DNA of 64,000 bases from Pseudoneurospora amorphoporcata (Eukaryota > Ascomycota > Sordariomycetes > Sordariales > Sordariaceae). Shown in pieces: positions 1 through 11,832 of this stretch. A program made the translations under genes and the position numbers. Position 1 is the stretch's first letter; each line of letters starts with the position of its first letter. The stretch covers positions 45,040-109,039 of the forward strand of contig MU859178.1 of assembly GCA_033297205.1 (NCBI GenBank), in the 5' to 3' direction. The notes under the pieces are model-generated. The model searched no databases. It saw only the letters and a list, made by a program, of their open reading frames with translations, and was not told where the DNA came from.

Positions 1-3000
1 GACAGGGGACATATTAGGCAGTGTCAAAACCACAACAGCAACAGGCTGAGATGAGATGAGACCAGACGAGATAAGGCCATACTCGGTTCATTATCAGACC
101 GTTGCCCCGTATATGTCGGTGATGTCAGAAGAAGCTTTGGGGCTCTGACTGGGATTGGCATGTGTTTAAACTGTGTATGTATGACTTTTAAGATGTTTGC
201 TCTGCCGAGTTTGCACCGCACGGAGGGGGTTTTTAATGACCCCCGAGGATACGTGCTAGTATACCTCTACGTATTCTAACTATTGAATTTTTGGGGCATG
301 TTCGGATAGTGTCGAAGATGATGGATAGAGAAGGACGAGAAGAGGATGGAAATAGAGCAAGAGAGGACGGACTTTGGAGCTGGTCTCGTCCAGAGCATTG
401 TTGAAGTTGCAGTTACGCAACTAACGCAAGGCAGTCATCTCACTTACGTGGGTATCGCAACAGTAGCCTTATGTGCGTAATGTAGAATGAAGTGTAATAT
501 CACAAGGTGAGGTGGGATGTGTGCAAGTGTTAGCCTGTAAGTACACTCTGTATAACTTCTTCCTTCGCGTTGCCGTACAATGCCGCATGAGTGCTGCCTT
601 TTCGTCGTCCCATCCATGTCAAACCGAAAGATGTCCGACTTCGGCAACCCGGCGGTAGGTATCTTCTTTCCACCATCGCTATCTGTGATATTGTCGATAT
701 CCTCTCCATTGTGAAACGTGAGTCTTCGTCACTTGACCACTTCAATGGCGGAAGGGTGCACGGGAAGAAGCGAGATAGCGTCGTCTTCGTTCGGTTTGGA
801 GTAGGCAACCCTGCCTTGCCTTACCTCACTCTCAGCCTGCGGTCCCATGTCAACGATCAATGTAGGCATGTACACTACAATATTGGCCTGACAAAGAGAT
901 CATGGTGATCGTGCCAGCTACTCCCAGTAATCGTACGTTGTAAAAGTGGGATCCAGGGAAAGGCTTTTCATAATCGGCATATTGTTTGATATGCATTGTG
1001 AATCTGGGCACTTTTCCTTATCTTCCTCCGCAACAAAAAGGCGAAAGAAAAAGGCTCTATGGAGCCGCAACCGCATTCCTATAGTCCTATCATTCGATAC
1101 ATGTGACCATGTGTATGCGAGCAAAAAGGCCTCCGCGTTGATGTATCAAGGAATAGCCTTGTCCGGCAAATCTTGATAGCTGGTGAACCAGATGATAACT
1201 CACGTTGGGAGAGTCTAGATCCCCTCATAGAGTCTGCACTCATGCCGCAATATTCCGGACTCTGTACCTATCGTTTCACTGTCAGCATGGCCGTGGCCAT
1301 GGAAAGAAGCACTCAGATAACAGGAAAGACATGAGGATTGGAACATAGAACGACATTCAGAAAGAAAACTTCCGGACGAAGTTGAAGCTCACTCCCATGA
1401 CCCCGGAGCCCCGTCGTCGCCTGTACCCCACTACAAGGGTCCGTGCCCCTCGAGATGCATTAACTCACAAGTGCGCTAGCGCAATGCAGGAAAGGCTGTA
1501 TCCACACAGCATAAAAGGGAAAGAATCCACTGCCTGCATCGTCTTCCTGCGCCCATGTTCTCTTACACTCTCACATATGGGAGGATATCGGGAGAACACC
1601 CTCTTTCAACATCCATCGCGGAATATTGTATGCGGTATACATCTAGTGAGATGAGCGGTGAGCGGCGGTTCAAATTGGCGTTCATAAGCCATTGAACAAT
1701 CCAGCCGCGTGTGTGTATGTGTGCGACTTGGGGGCTGGGGCGCACGCAGGGAGGAGAGGAAGTGGAAGAGAGGAGAAAAAAAAAACCAAAATCAATAAAA
1801 AGAGGTCGGAGGCTGTCCGTTGACATCCGCCGACCGGCGAAGGTTAGGGAAGAGATCCTCCCACGGGGTAACAAAAAGAATGAAGCAAGGGAAGGGTGGT
1901 CGGGTCGGGTGGGTGTTGTTGAAAAAGTCCAGTCCCAGTCCAGCCGTCAAGGTGCATCGCATCACGCAAAAGGTGGGGTGCTTGCTCGGGCCCGTGGTAC
2001 CGTTCGTTCGTTCGTTGGGATTTTCCCAGGACGACTGGACGAGGAGGAAGATCGGAATCCGAAGCGAATCAGATCAGATGAGGAGTCCCATCATATCAAT
2101 CCAGTCAACGTCAGTGTCCGTCACAGCGGATCGACGATAACAAAACGGATCCCCATCATGACTTGAGGAATCAGCCGCCCTTGGCGCCCTCGCAGACGCT
2201 TTTTTATGGCTTGGGAGTTCCCCCAGCTCCTCAGCTCCCAACCGTGCCAGCCATGGATGAAAGAACAGCCAGGGCCTCATGGAGGATCTGCCGGAAAATG
2301 GTGAATTCTCTGAATGGGGAGATCGAGGAAGGGAAAAAAACACACACACATCGAGATATGTACTAGCCGCTAGGGTCTTTCACTGCCCTGTACGACCCCA
2401 AGTGCACACCAGTGGGTTTTGAAGAGACAAGTGCCGTATGTACGTCATTATGGTCTTACTCTTCGATGATGAATGCTTCCCAAGACTCTCCCAAAGATCC
2501 ACTTATTTTGACCTGAAGCCGTTGATTGATGTGTGAAGAGCATATGGCGCTCTCTGAGATTGGCAAGGTTGCAATGTGCCAAAGTCAGGAAAGTGTCAGG
2601 GCCCTGCTCTGCTGTTAGGCAGATCTACCTAGCAGACCGTGATAGAATCACCAGCTTCCATTGGAGAGCATCATTCGCCTTGGCGCTTGAAGAGGGTTGC
2701 TTGTGGACCGTACGTGCTCGATGCCGTACATGCCGTAGGTACTGCCGTCGGAGCCGAGAAGGCGCTTGGGGGTGTGTGAAGTTTGGTAGTGGGAAGCTTT
2801 CTTGCTACAAGAGATCATCGGCACCGGGCAGCAAAGAGTGGCGCGGGGTGTTAGCATGAACCTGGAAAATCACTTGACCACATGGGCGTTGCGTCTCAGC
2901 AATGTCTAACATGCCAAGGGAGCATTCGGTTGTCGCAGTTTTAATGAATGAGACTCTCAAGTCCAGGATCCTATCAGACTTTCAGAGACCCCAAGATGAA

Positions 3001-6000
3001 GCGGGAAAAAAAAAGAGAGGAAAATCTGATCCCAGTTCTGGAATCCCCCGAACGACCTGAGGTTTCAGCATGATCCAGCAAACATCATGGCCGATCTTGT
3101 CCATCTGCTTCCGTCTTCAATCACCACGCGGAGCTCATGGTTGAGATGAGGCGGGAATGGTAACCAATGGGAACCTGGATTTGACCACGGTCTACAAGGA
3201 GATGTAACCATCTTGCGCGCTTGCCCTTTGTCCAAGGCGTGCTCATTGGAATTCATTCCGTCCAACGGCGAGATAGCACTTGAACGAGGGGGGCTTGTTG
3301 GTGAAGATCTGGTTGAACCCCGAGGTGTAGCGGGCGGGGGAGGGGAATTTGTGTGTAAGTTGATAGGTACCCATGAGAAATTTCTACCTCCCATCTATAC
3401 TAGGGATATACATAGAAGCCGTGACACGGGAGGCGGTGAGCGCGCAGGGCTCTCTCTCGCATGCAGTAACGGCGAGGTTGTAGCAGCGCCGGCACTTTGG
3501 CGCCTTTGTGATGGTTTATGTCGGTGGTGCAGAAGCGATAGGTAGGGGGAAGAAGAATGGGGGTTATAGTCGCAGCCACATGCACTTGTCCGCAACGTCT
3601 TTCGAACATGGCAACATCTGAATGCGTTTCAGGGATTGTGATGAGCGACAGACAGTCGAATTGTTTTCGGCGCCCATGATCGGATTTTCAGATTTGCAAC
3701 GGGTCTGAAGTTGAAACGTGCTGATCACAAGATCTGATTCTCTTCCCCGCTCCATCACAGGGCTCTTGAATGTTGGTTGATTTTGGCCCATGCGTTCAAT
3801 GCTGCTACGTATGTTGAGTTCGCACGGGCCAACTGAGCTTTAGATACCGGCGGAGGACCTGACGGCCCGGATGGGCTTCCATTTATGGATAGTCAACAAA
3901 GATAAGATGAAGAATGTGAACGTACCTAGGTACCTACTGGCACAAGGACAAGCGACACCACTGCAAGGCTGAAGTCAAAAATCTTTGACGAACGACAACC
4001 GACCAGGCCCAATCTTCAATGTGTCATACCCAAGGGGCCGAAGGAGGCGACCTCGGAAATTGTAACGTCAGATTTTCTCGCCACTGTCACCCACTAAAAG
4101 GCCACAATTGACGACCAAGCCTGGGTGCCTGGATAAGCTACCCGGGGTCAGATATCAGGCGTACTAACTGTTACCGAGTGGTAACATGGCCCGACCCAAA
4201 CCTGGAGAGGACTTCCCGAGAACTCCACCAGAGGAAGAGCTTCAACGCTATCTGCGATAGAGCTAGGTATCACATCATTGAGAGCCCTGTCATCACGTAG
4301 CTCCCAACTATTGTACCTGGCGAAATTTGTTCCTGGTGGTGTAAGCTAACGTTATGGCGGCTGTGAAAGAATGCCGGCTTGCCGTTAGTCTGCCGTGCCT
4401 GATACTCTCTTCATGGCGGTTATGCCCGACGAGAAGGATTTGACACACCACGCGAGTCGCGGAGGAATCACATTGCTAGGTTTTTGTCGACAGTGTCAGA
4501 TAATGGCACTGGTTGACTGGATACCTGAGGTGATCTTCCTGTGGCGTTAGAGTTTTCCGATGCTCTGAGGCCATACAGTGCCGTAGATACCTAGCCAACC
4601 ACAAGTTCAACCTACGTTCGTCTACCCGTCTGGCATATGAGAGGGGCCGGTTCGAGGTCCGTTGAAAGCTGTCAGGTTGATTCCCATTTGCTCTCTGGGA
4701 GATTGTTTGCCCGTCATCTGCCCTTTTATCGAAAATCTCTTGTTGTTCTCGGTTTCCCCACGCGTTTTTACGCCCTGTTGCTACATGATGCGTACTCGCT
4801 ACCATATTTTCGGAGGAGCATTGACAGGTCGTGCATGGATGAGCCTTTGTCCAGGTCACCCCGGCAGACATGGATCAATGAGGAAAAGCTCTTTTGACCC
4901 TGACCAAGTCCCTCAGAACCCCGAGGCCTTGGCTCTTGGGCACTGTGGACCCTAAAAAGACTTTGGGTTGAATTCCCTCTTTTAGGGCTCTGATAGAGAG
5001 AATCGCATTCGCAAGGTAATGCAGACTCTTCATGGTAAAAGGAGCAAGGGATGGCTCATGGTCCTGTGTCGATGTCATGCAGATTTGGTCGGAAAGTGGG
5101 AGTGTTACATACGCAGTCAGCAGAGTTTTTCCAGGACGACGGTCGAGTTGAGAGATTCCATCTCCGATCGTGCGCGCGGGGGGGAGAAGAGAAGGTAGAC
5201 GAGCTGCAATGGCCTCGAATGGCAGACCCAGCGTATCGCCCTGTCGCCATGCTACGCCGCGATAAGGCGACCGCAATCTTAAAATTGGGGCAGACTACCA
5301 CTTAACGTCAAGGCATAAACATCCTTCCCATGGTTCAAGAACCGCTCTCGGGCTCTCGCGTGCAAGGGGCGGAACGAAAAACTTTCCTGCCGATGTACTA
5401 GCTCAAAGTAAACAAGGGGGGCTGGACTGCTCCCAAAGTAAACACACGGGACAGCGACCCGGCGCAAGTCCTTGGATCAAAGAACTTGGGAATGTTTCTC
5501 GGATGATGGACTGAAACCGTGAGCTGAGTCCCAGGAGATAGAAGAACCTTCATGACGGAGCAACCAAGGATATAAAAAGGAGCAATTGGAATGCCAGCCT
5601 ATCTCTGTCGGCATCAGGAGAATGTAGCTGATCTACCACGCAAGTCTGCCAGATGGTCAACACTGCTTTTGAGGCTTCAACAAAAACACTGGAGCTTGGT
5701 CGGTCCCGCACAGTGTCTTGCTACTGTGATTGGCGTCTGGGAACCCAAATGAGCCAAAGTCACACCCGCATAACTGAAATCGTGCTGCTTCACCGTGATA
5801 ACACAAGAGATCGTCTCGAAGCCTTTTCAGCTACTTGAATATCGGTCAAGAAAATGAACACATGTGTGAGAGCAAACAAGGCGGCTCTTCACAAGAGGAA
5901 CAACCTTTCGAGTTGAGGTTTGGATTTGGTGGCTTCTTGTGTTAGGTCCGATCGCTGTTGTCCTATCCATAACAGGCTCTACTCCCGCTTTTTGGGCAGG

Positions 6001-7239
6001 TAAAATGAGACTTGCATTGCGTCCTGCAAATGCCCTGCACTGCATCTCTGATCTCGAAGCCATCATTGGCGTTTTCCCAGGTTTTGCTTTTAGCCCGGAC
6101 TGTTTGAGCGGCTGCTTCAACAACAGCAACTGAAACGCAGGCAAGCCATAATCCAAGAGAGCCGAGAGACAGACACGACTTTAGCGTTGTATGACAGCAA
6201 ATTCCACAGGATTCGATTGCAGGATTGCTACCTTTTTGGCTTGGAGTTCTGAGTTTGCTGGCGCTGTACATGTCGTAAAGCGATATTGCCCGACAGGAGA
6301 TGGTAGGTCCAGATAGGCTACAGGCATGTATATCTGCCCGCATATTCTCCAATGAGACAAAGGCTTCGAACATTCCAAGCCCAAGTCCAAGTTCAAGAGA
6401 GCCCGTTCCAAGGAACGGGACCGATCCAGAGTCCGGAGTGTCTTGAAGTCCCTGGGTCTTTTCGGACAAAAGGACTCTGACACAGGATGCCGTGACGCAC
6501 CGAAGCAGCCAGCTCGGCGATGCAAAACCGCCTGAAGTGAATCATCCACGCCGCCTAACCATCACGGTTGACGATCATCGACCGAGTCACCTCATCGGTT
6601 CCCGGCCTCTTACCTTCAACAACGCTGAGACAGTGGGGACATAAGTAACTGCAACGAGGAGGAGGACGGCCGTGCGAACACGAAGAGACGAACACAGGGG
6701 AGATGTCGGAGAGATGCGGTGGTCCACGGCTTGGGAAATCGCACTTGCTGAAATTGCCTGGGGTAGCAGTGGGCAGTTCAACCCACGGCTGGCTTGGTCC
6801 AGGTTTCTAAGTTCAATTCGCCGCTAGAGGTACCTTAGCCCCGCCCTCAAGCTGGTAACCGTGGTGTACCATCTTCCCTGTTCCTATTAGCGTGCCAACG
6901 TGCCACGCTATAAAGAGCATTACGCAGGAAATCAACCAAAATTGCACGATGGGACTGTGAGGGCACCTTGGAACCCCCAAGATGTAATTTCCACTGTTGA
7001 GGCTTCCTAGCAGCGATTCCAAAGCGTTGGAAGCGGAATGCGTGGTGGGTTCCCGTTTGCAAGTGAGGCGGGCCGCTAACAGAGAGGTACTCGCGAAGCG
7101 CAGGCGGGGGGCAGTCACCACCCAAAACCCACTTGCCTATTGGAGCCCAGCGGTTGACTGCTGCCCTCCTGCTGCCGGTGGTAGGGGACGGGGGGCCCCC
7201 GATGTGTGAAGGGACTCGCAGGTTCGCAGCCCGCCCGTA
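1..7239. other. Gene-free stretch, left edge
   Basis: I found no convincing gene here. Open frames on both strands are short (at most about 150 codons), lack recognisable domains and do not join across plausible introns. Small features seen are a CGTT run near 2004-2020, a CA run near 2339-2350 and scattered CCTAGGTACC-type words (for example near 3925). A terminal exon of an unfamiliar gene or a non-coding RNA cannot be excluded by reading alone. Confidence 0.5.
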
Positions 7240-9197
7240 TTTCAATTTAGTCACCGTCCGCCCCTCCACCCACCCCCCCGACCGACCGACTATCAGGAAG
7301 ACCCTTAGTTCTTTTTCTTCTCTTCCCTCCCCCCCTCCGTGGTCGTCTTGTGGTTGCGCTGGACAGCAGCACCACGCAAACACGCAAGAGTTTGTGTATA
7401 GAGGAAGCGAAATCGGACTTTCACATACCTCACTCCAACCAAGGTATCATCCTGTCTTGTGCTTCCATTGTCCACGTCCACCTCGTCCTCTCGTCGTCCA
7501 TCCGCCTTTTTCTCCGCCCTCCATCCCGAATCCCGTCCACCTCCTCACAAACCTGATCTCCAGCAAAGCCCCCGCCCTTGTCCTGCCACCGAGGCCCTAC
7601 CTTACCTTAGTGTGTTCCCGTCGGGCACCTCACCCCCAACAACTTCCTCAGCTCTCTCCAGCTCGCCCACTCCCCCCCCCGCGAGCGAGTATCGACTTCC
7701 TGTCGCCTTCCTTGTATTCACTCGGGCGCGTGTCTGGCCGTTGACACGTTTCGCGGCCGCATCATTGCACACAAATTCGTCGAGTGCGCCCTCGGGATTG
7801 GATCCGAAACCCTCGTTGGTTCTTTGTGGGAGACTGGTTACCGTGAGACGAACGGTCGCGCCAGATTGTGTGGACTTGGTGAGTTGCCTGATGTTTCTTT
7901 GGCCTCCTTTCTACCGGTGTTTCCCCTTCCTGTTCAGCTGGGCCAGTGCCGGCCAGCCAGCCAGCCAGCCAGCTTGCTCGCATTGCATCGCCGCCGCATC
8001 ATATCGCTCCCAGCGCATCGCCAGTCGTCATCGTGCTCCTCTTCTTCGGCTTCCATTCCACAACATCGTGGGCTTTTCGGTCGTTCTTGGTGGTTTCTCC
8101 AGCACTCTCGGTCCCCATCCCATCTTGCAGCGGAGATCGCCGTTCTCGACAGACTGTTTGGTGCTGAGGCGCCGACCCAGGCCACACTGGCACAGCATGG
8201 AAGGAAATCATCTTGTGACTGGCCCGCCAAACCTCAAGTTGGCCTCTTGCTAGCCCATGCGAGGACATAACAGCCCCCCATCGGTGTGCACGCGTGATCG
8301 GTGGCTCATTCCGTCCTTGCATACCTGCTGCATACCTGCTGCAACCTACTGCTGCATCTTTGCGTGGATTCCACCTTCGGGCTCTACACTACCTATCCCA
8401 ACCACTGGATCCTTTCCGCCATTTCTGCTGCCGCGGCATCGGTGTCTGCGTCGTCCGTCTCCAGCTGCTGGAAGATCGCCGCCTCGATACCGCTATTTTG
8501 CGACAACCTGAACTACTACAAGTCGGCCTTGAAACCGCCGAGCACGACTGAAACTGTTGGGTGAACACACAGACCGCAACCGGTGGCCCGACAACGACCA
8601 CGCCTTCCAGTACCTACCCGTCGCACAGAAACTGGAACCTCTGCTTGCGCCGAACCACATCTGCACACCTTACACACCTACATACTACGCGCCGCATTGT
8701 CGCCAGTATCCCCGCACTCGACATATCTTGGACCCGACTTTGATGCCGAATGGGCTCATTTCTACCGGATATACGCCCACTCTGCCGAACCCATAACGGC
8801 CCTCATAACCTTCTTCGATCTCATCGGGCGTTGCATTTACCAAATCGACTTCGGTTCCCCCGACTTGAGCGAGCTCCAAGCGGTCGCTGTGCTAGACAAG
8901 AAGGGCTTGCCGAAAGAACGAGGCGTCTGTGCCTGTGCGAGGTGACGGCTCGATTAACTAACATATGACACTACGCAGACCGACTGCTGTCCGACTTTTG
9001 CCACGACAAACTCCCGCAAACTCCCTACAGACCGCACGATCACACGCGTAGCCAGCCTTCCGAGTCCGAGCTGCACATAAACCTTTCCCCGCGCCGACAC
9101 TGTCTTATCTAGCACGCCTTTCCCCGCTGTCCGAGCCCGGGAAACGCAACCCTTTACATACAACGTCCCAACCCGTTATGCATATTAAATGCTAATC
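7240..9197 (+). promoter_or_regulatory. C+T-rich putative promoter/leader of the LRR gene
   Basis: The + strand is strongly C+T-rich, with little coding character although the bias creates open frames up to about 260 codons. Such pyrimidine-rich tracts are usual around transcription starts and in long leaders of filamentous fungi. A GCCA microsatellite lies near 7949-7972 and a GTGAGT donor-like site near 7878, so a leader intron is possible. Many ATGs precede the chosen start at 9198. If the transcript starts far upstream, upstream reading frames would be translated first. Transcription start not determinable here. Confidence 0.4.
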
Positions 9198-11832
9198 ATG
9201 GATTCGGAAGACGGGGAGTTTTTCATCAAGGTATGGGAATTCTTTTGGTGGTGCATAAACTGCTTTGCCTTCCCAATTTAAGGGGAAAATTATGCTAATC
9301 AACCACATCGGCTTCTAGCAACTGGCGAGCTTCGTGCGGACCCATGAAAAGGCCCTTGCCAACGCGCTACAGTTTAGGAGACAAAACACTCCTCGCCATG
9401 CATCTTCACAGAGCGTTTCGGTGCTCTCCACCTCGGGCCCCACGGCCGCTTCTCTTCCAGAGCGACCTTCGACGTCTTCATCGCCCTCGAGCACATTAGC
9501 TGCAGCTCTATCCCTAGGCTCCTTGAACTTCACATCTCACAACGTAAAGTCGGCAAAATTGGCTCTTACCGCCCACCACTTGTTTTATCTACTCTCCCGA
9601 TTTGAAGAGCTGGCTATTCCTGTCGGTCCCATGAAAGTTCGCCTGGAGAACTTGCACGACAGCCGGAATTCAGGAAATTATGTATCCTTCCTCGGCCAAA
9701 CGCAACGGTCTAAGAGCCGTGGCTCCGACGTTGGATCAATCCACTCTGTCTCCAGCATCAGGAGTGTCATGTCGGGCATGTCTGCTTTATGGTCGAGTTT
9801 TGGAATCGGCTCTAGCATATCCGCCGCTCGGTCTGAGAAGCAGAAGGCTGCCATCCAGGCTGACCTCAAGTACTTGTACTCTGCCTTCACCAAAATCCCT
9901 TGCTTACGACTGGCCCCTGACTTCCGCGCGCGCTTGATCAAAGGATATGAAGAATTTCCTTTCGACTCGGCCGTCCCTCTCTATGTCTTCAAGAACGTCC
10001 AGGCCCTAGAAGTGAGCGACACCGACTTCAGGCAGTTTTTCGGTTGGGACCGGCTTGCCGAGCAGCTCCGCTCTCTCACGCTCAAGCGCGCCAGTCTCGA
10101 TGACCCGGCAGACGTTCTGATCGATATCGTGCTAGATGATATGGATAAGAGGCGCCGTCGCTCGTCAAAAGCGCAGTCATCCCCAACCGGACCTTGGGCC
10201 GCACCCAGTCCTCGGAGAAGTCCCACAATTCCGCAGGCGGCTCAGAAGTCGAACTCCCCACCTAGTTCTCCAGATGCGAGGGCGTCCCACACTGAAATAC
10301 CGGTTGGTTCGCTAAACAGCGAATCTGGGCCAGACCAGTTGGGGGCGGCTTTGCACAATCACAGGCGGCCGTCCGTCGTGAGGGTGGACAGCGATGAGTC
10401 AAGGACGCCGGCAAAGGACGGGCGACCACGGAGTCACTCCCCGCGCCGGCCTAACAGCTCTAGGAATGGCTCAAGCAATGTCCGGGGGAACCACAAGATC
10501 CGTCGATCTGGATCTGGAAGCTCGCACTCGAGCCTTTCGGATTCCTGGTACAATTCCCGTGGAAGTTCCTCGAACTTGCTCAACATGGGAACACTTCCTC
10601 CCTCCAAGTGGCGTTTCCTCAAGCATTTAAGCCTCGCCGACAACTCCCTTACCTCGATCGCGGCGGCCAGTCTGGCGCCATTGGCTAATACTCTCCACTC
10701 CCTCGACCTGTCAGCGAACTTGTTCACCCAGATTCCTGACAGCCTTGCAACCCTAACAGCCCTGCGCGCCCTGAACCTGGCTCATTGCATGATTGACTCG
10801 CTCCATTCGCTTATCCGGTGTCCTCTTCCCGCTATCACAGCCCTCAACCTCCGCGCCAACCGCTTGACATCGATTGTGGGCGTTGAGAAGCTCTACCCCT
10901 TGGAGAGATTGGACTTGAGGGACAATCAAATTGCCGATCCTATGGAGTTGGCGCGTTTGACTGGTATACCCGAACTCCGGGAGATCTACGTGGAGGGCAA
11001 TCCTTTTACGCGAACCCACCGCGATTATCGCATTACCATCTTTAACTTGTTCCGTCAAAACCCGGGATACACCGAAGATATCACTATCGACGGGTCAGGG
11101 CCCAGCTACTCGGAGAGGCGGTATCTGGTTGAGCGAGCGGCGGAGCCGCCGGCTGTCCCTGTCATCAAACCTGCACCACAGGAATTGCCTGCGGTGGATG
11201 TCAGCAAGCCTACGTTTGTTTACGAGCCGCCTCCAAGAGAACCGGCTGTTCTTAGGAAGGAGAGGCCCATGCCCAAGAGCACATCAAGCGAACTTAACAC
11301 TGCGTCTACGCGCCGCCGGAAAGCACCACGAATGGTGGATCTCGCTACTAACGAGACGCCGGCTCCTGTAGCTCTCGTCGACGATCGCAGCAGACCTGGT
11401 GATTCGGGTCACAACGAACATTATCGTATTTCACAGCCCACTGAGATCCATGCTCCTCAAGACACACTTGCGGCCACCCCTTTGTCCGACGCCCGAGCAC
11501 CTGCCGATATTCCCAGGATTGAATCCACCGTCATTCCCAGCATACCTCCCCTTTATCCCTCCCACAAGGGCTCTTCCGATTCCCAGTCATGGGGGGACAA
11601 TGGCAACTGGGATGTCGACGGCGAACTGTACCGTCAGAAGATCGAGTCACTTCGTGACAAAGTGGGAAGTCGCTATCTGAGTGCACTCAACGAGGAAGGA
11701 TGGGATCATACTTCGCTTCCGCCCAACTATCGCGAGGGCAACTTTGGTTCTCCCTCTCCCCTACTTGCGGACCCGACAGCTCCTAGAGCCGCATCCGTGC
11801 AGGCGATCCACAGTGGTAGGACACTTGGATGA
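9198..11832 (+). CDS. Leucine-rich-repeat protein, 848 aa, two exons
   Basis: Exons 9198-9230 and 9319-11832. The 88-nt intron has a GTATGG donor, CTAAT branch site and CTAG acceptor, and joins an 11-codon first exon (MDSEDGEFFIK) in phase 0. Without it the frame lacks a good ATG. Residues about 50-230 form a conserved-looking helical N-terminal part with a Ser-rich insert. Residues about 275-430 are Ser/Pro/Arg-rich and probably disordered. Residues about 441-600 hold five to six leucine-rich repeats (for example LKHLSLADNSL, LHSLDLSANLF, LERLDLRDNQI), closed by an LRR-cap-like stretch (EIYVEGNPFTRTHRDYR). The C-terminal 230 residues are low complexity. LRR arrays of this kind bind proteins. 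The arrangement recalls nischarin/LRRC-type scaffolds, but I cannot name an orthologue. No signal peptide or membrane segment is seen. Confidence 0.88.

Noticed and set aside
7133..8253. Plus-strand open frames of 203 and 264 codons
   Set aside because: They come from C+T-rich leader sequence and give Pro/Ser/Leu-rich translation with no conserved texture.
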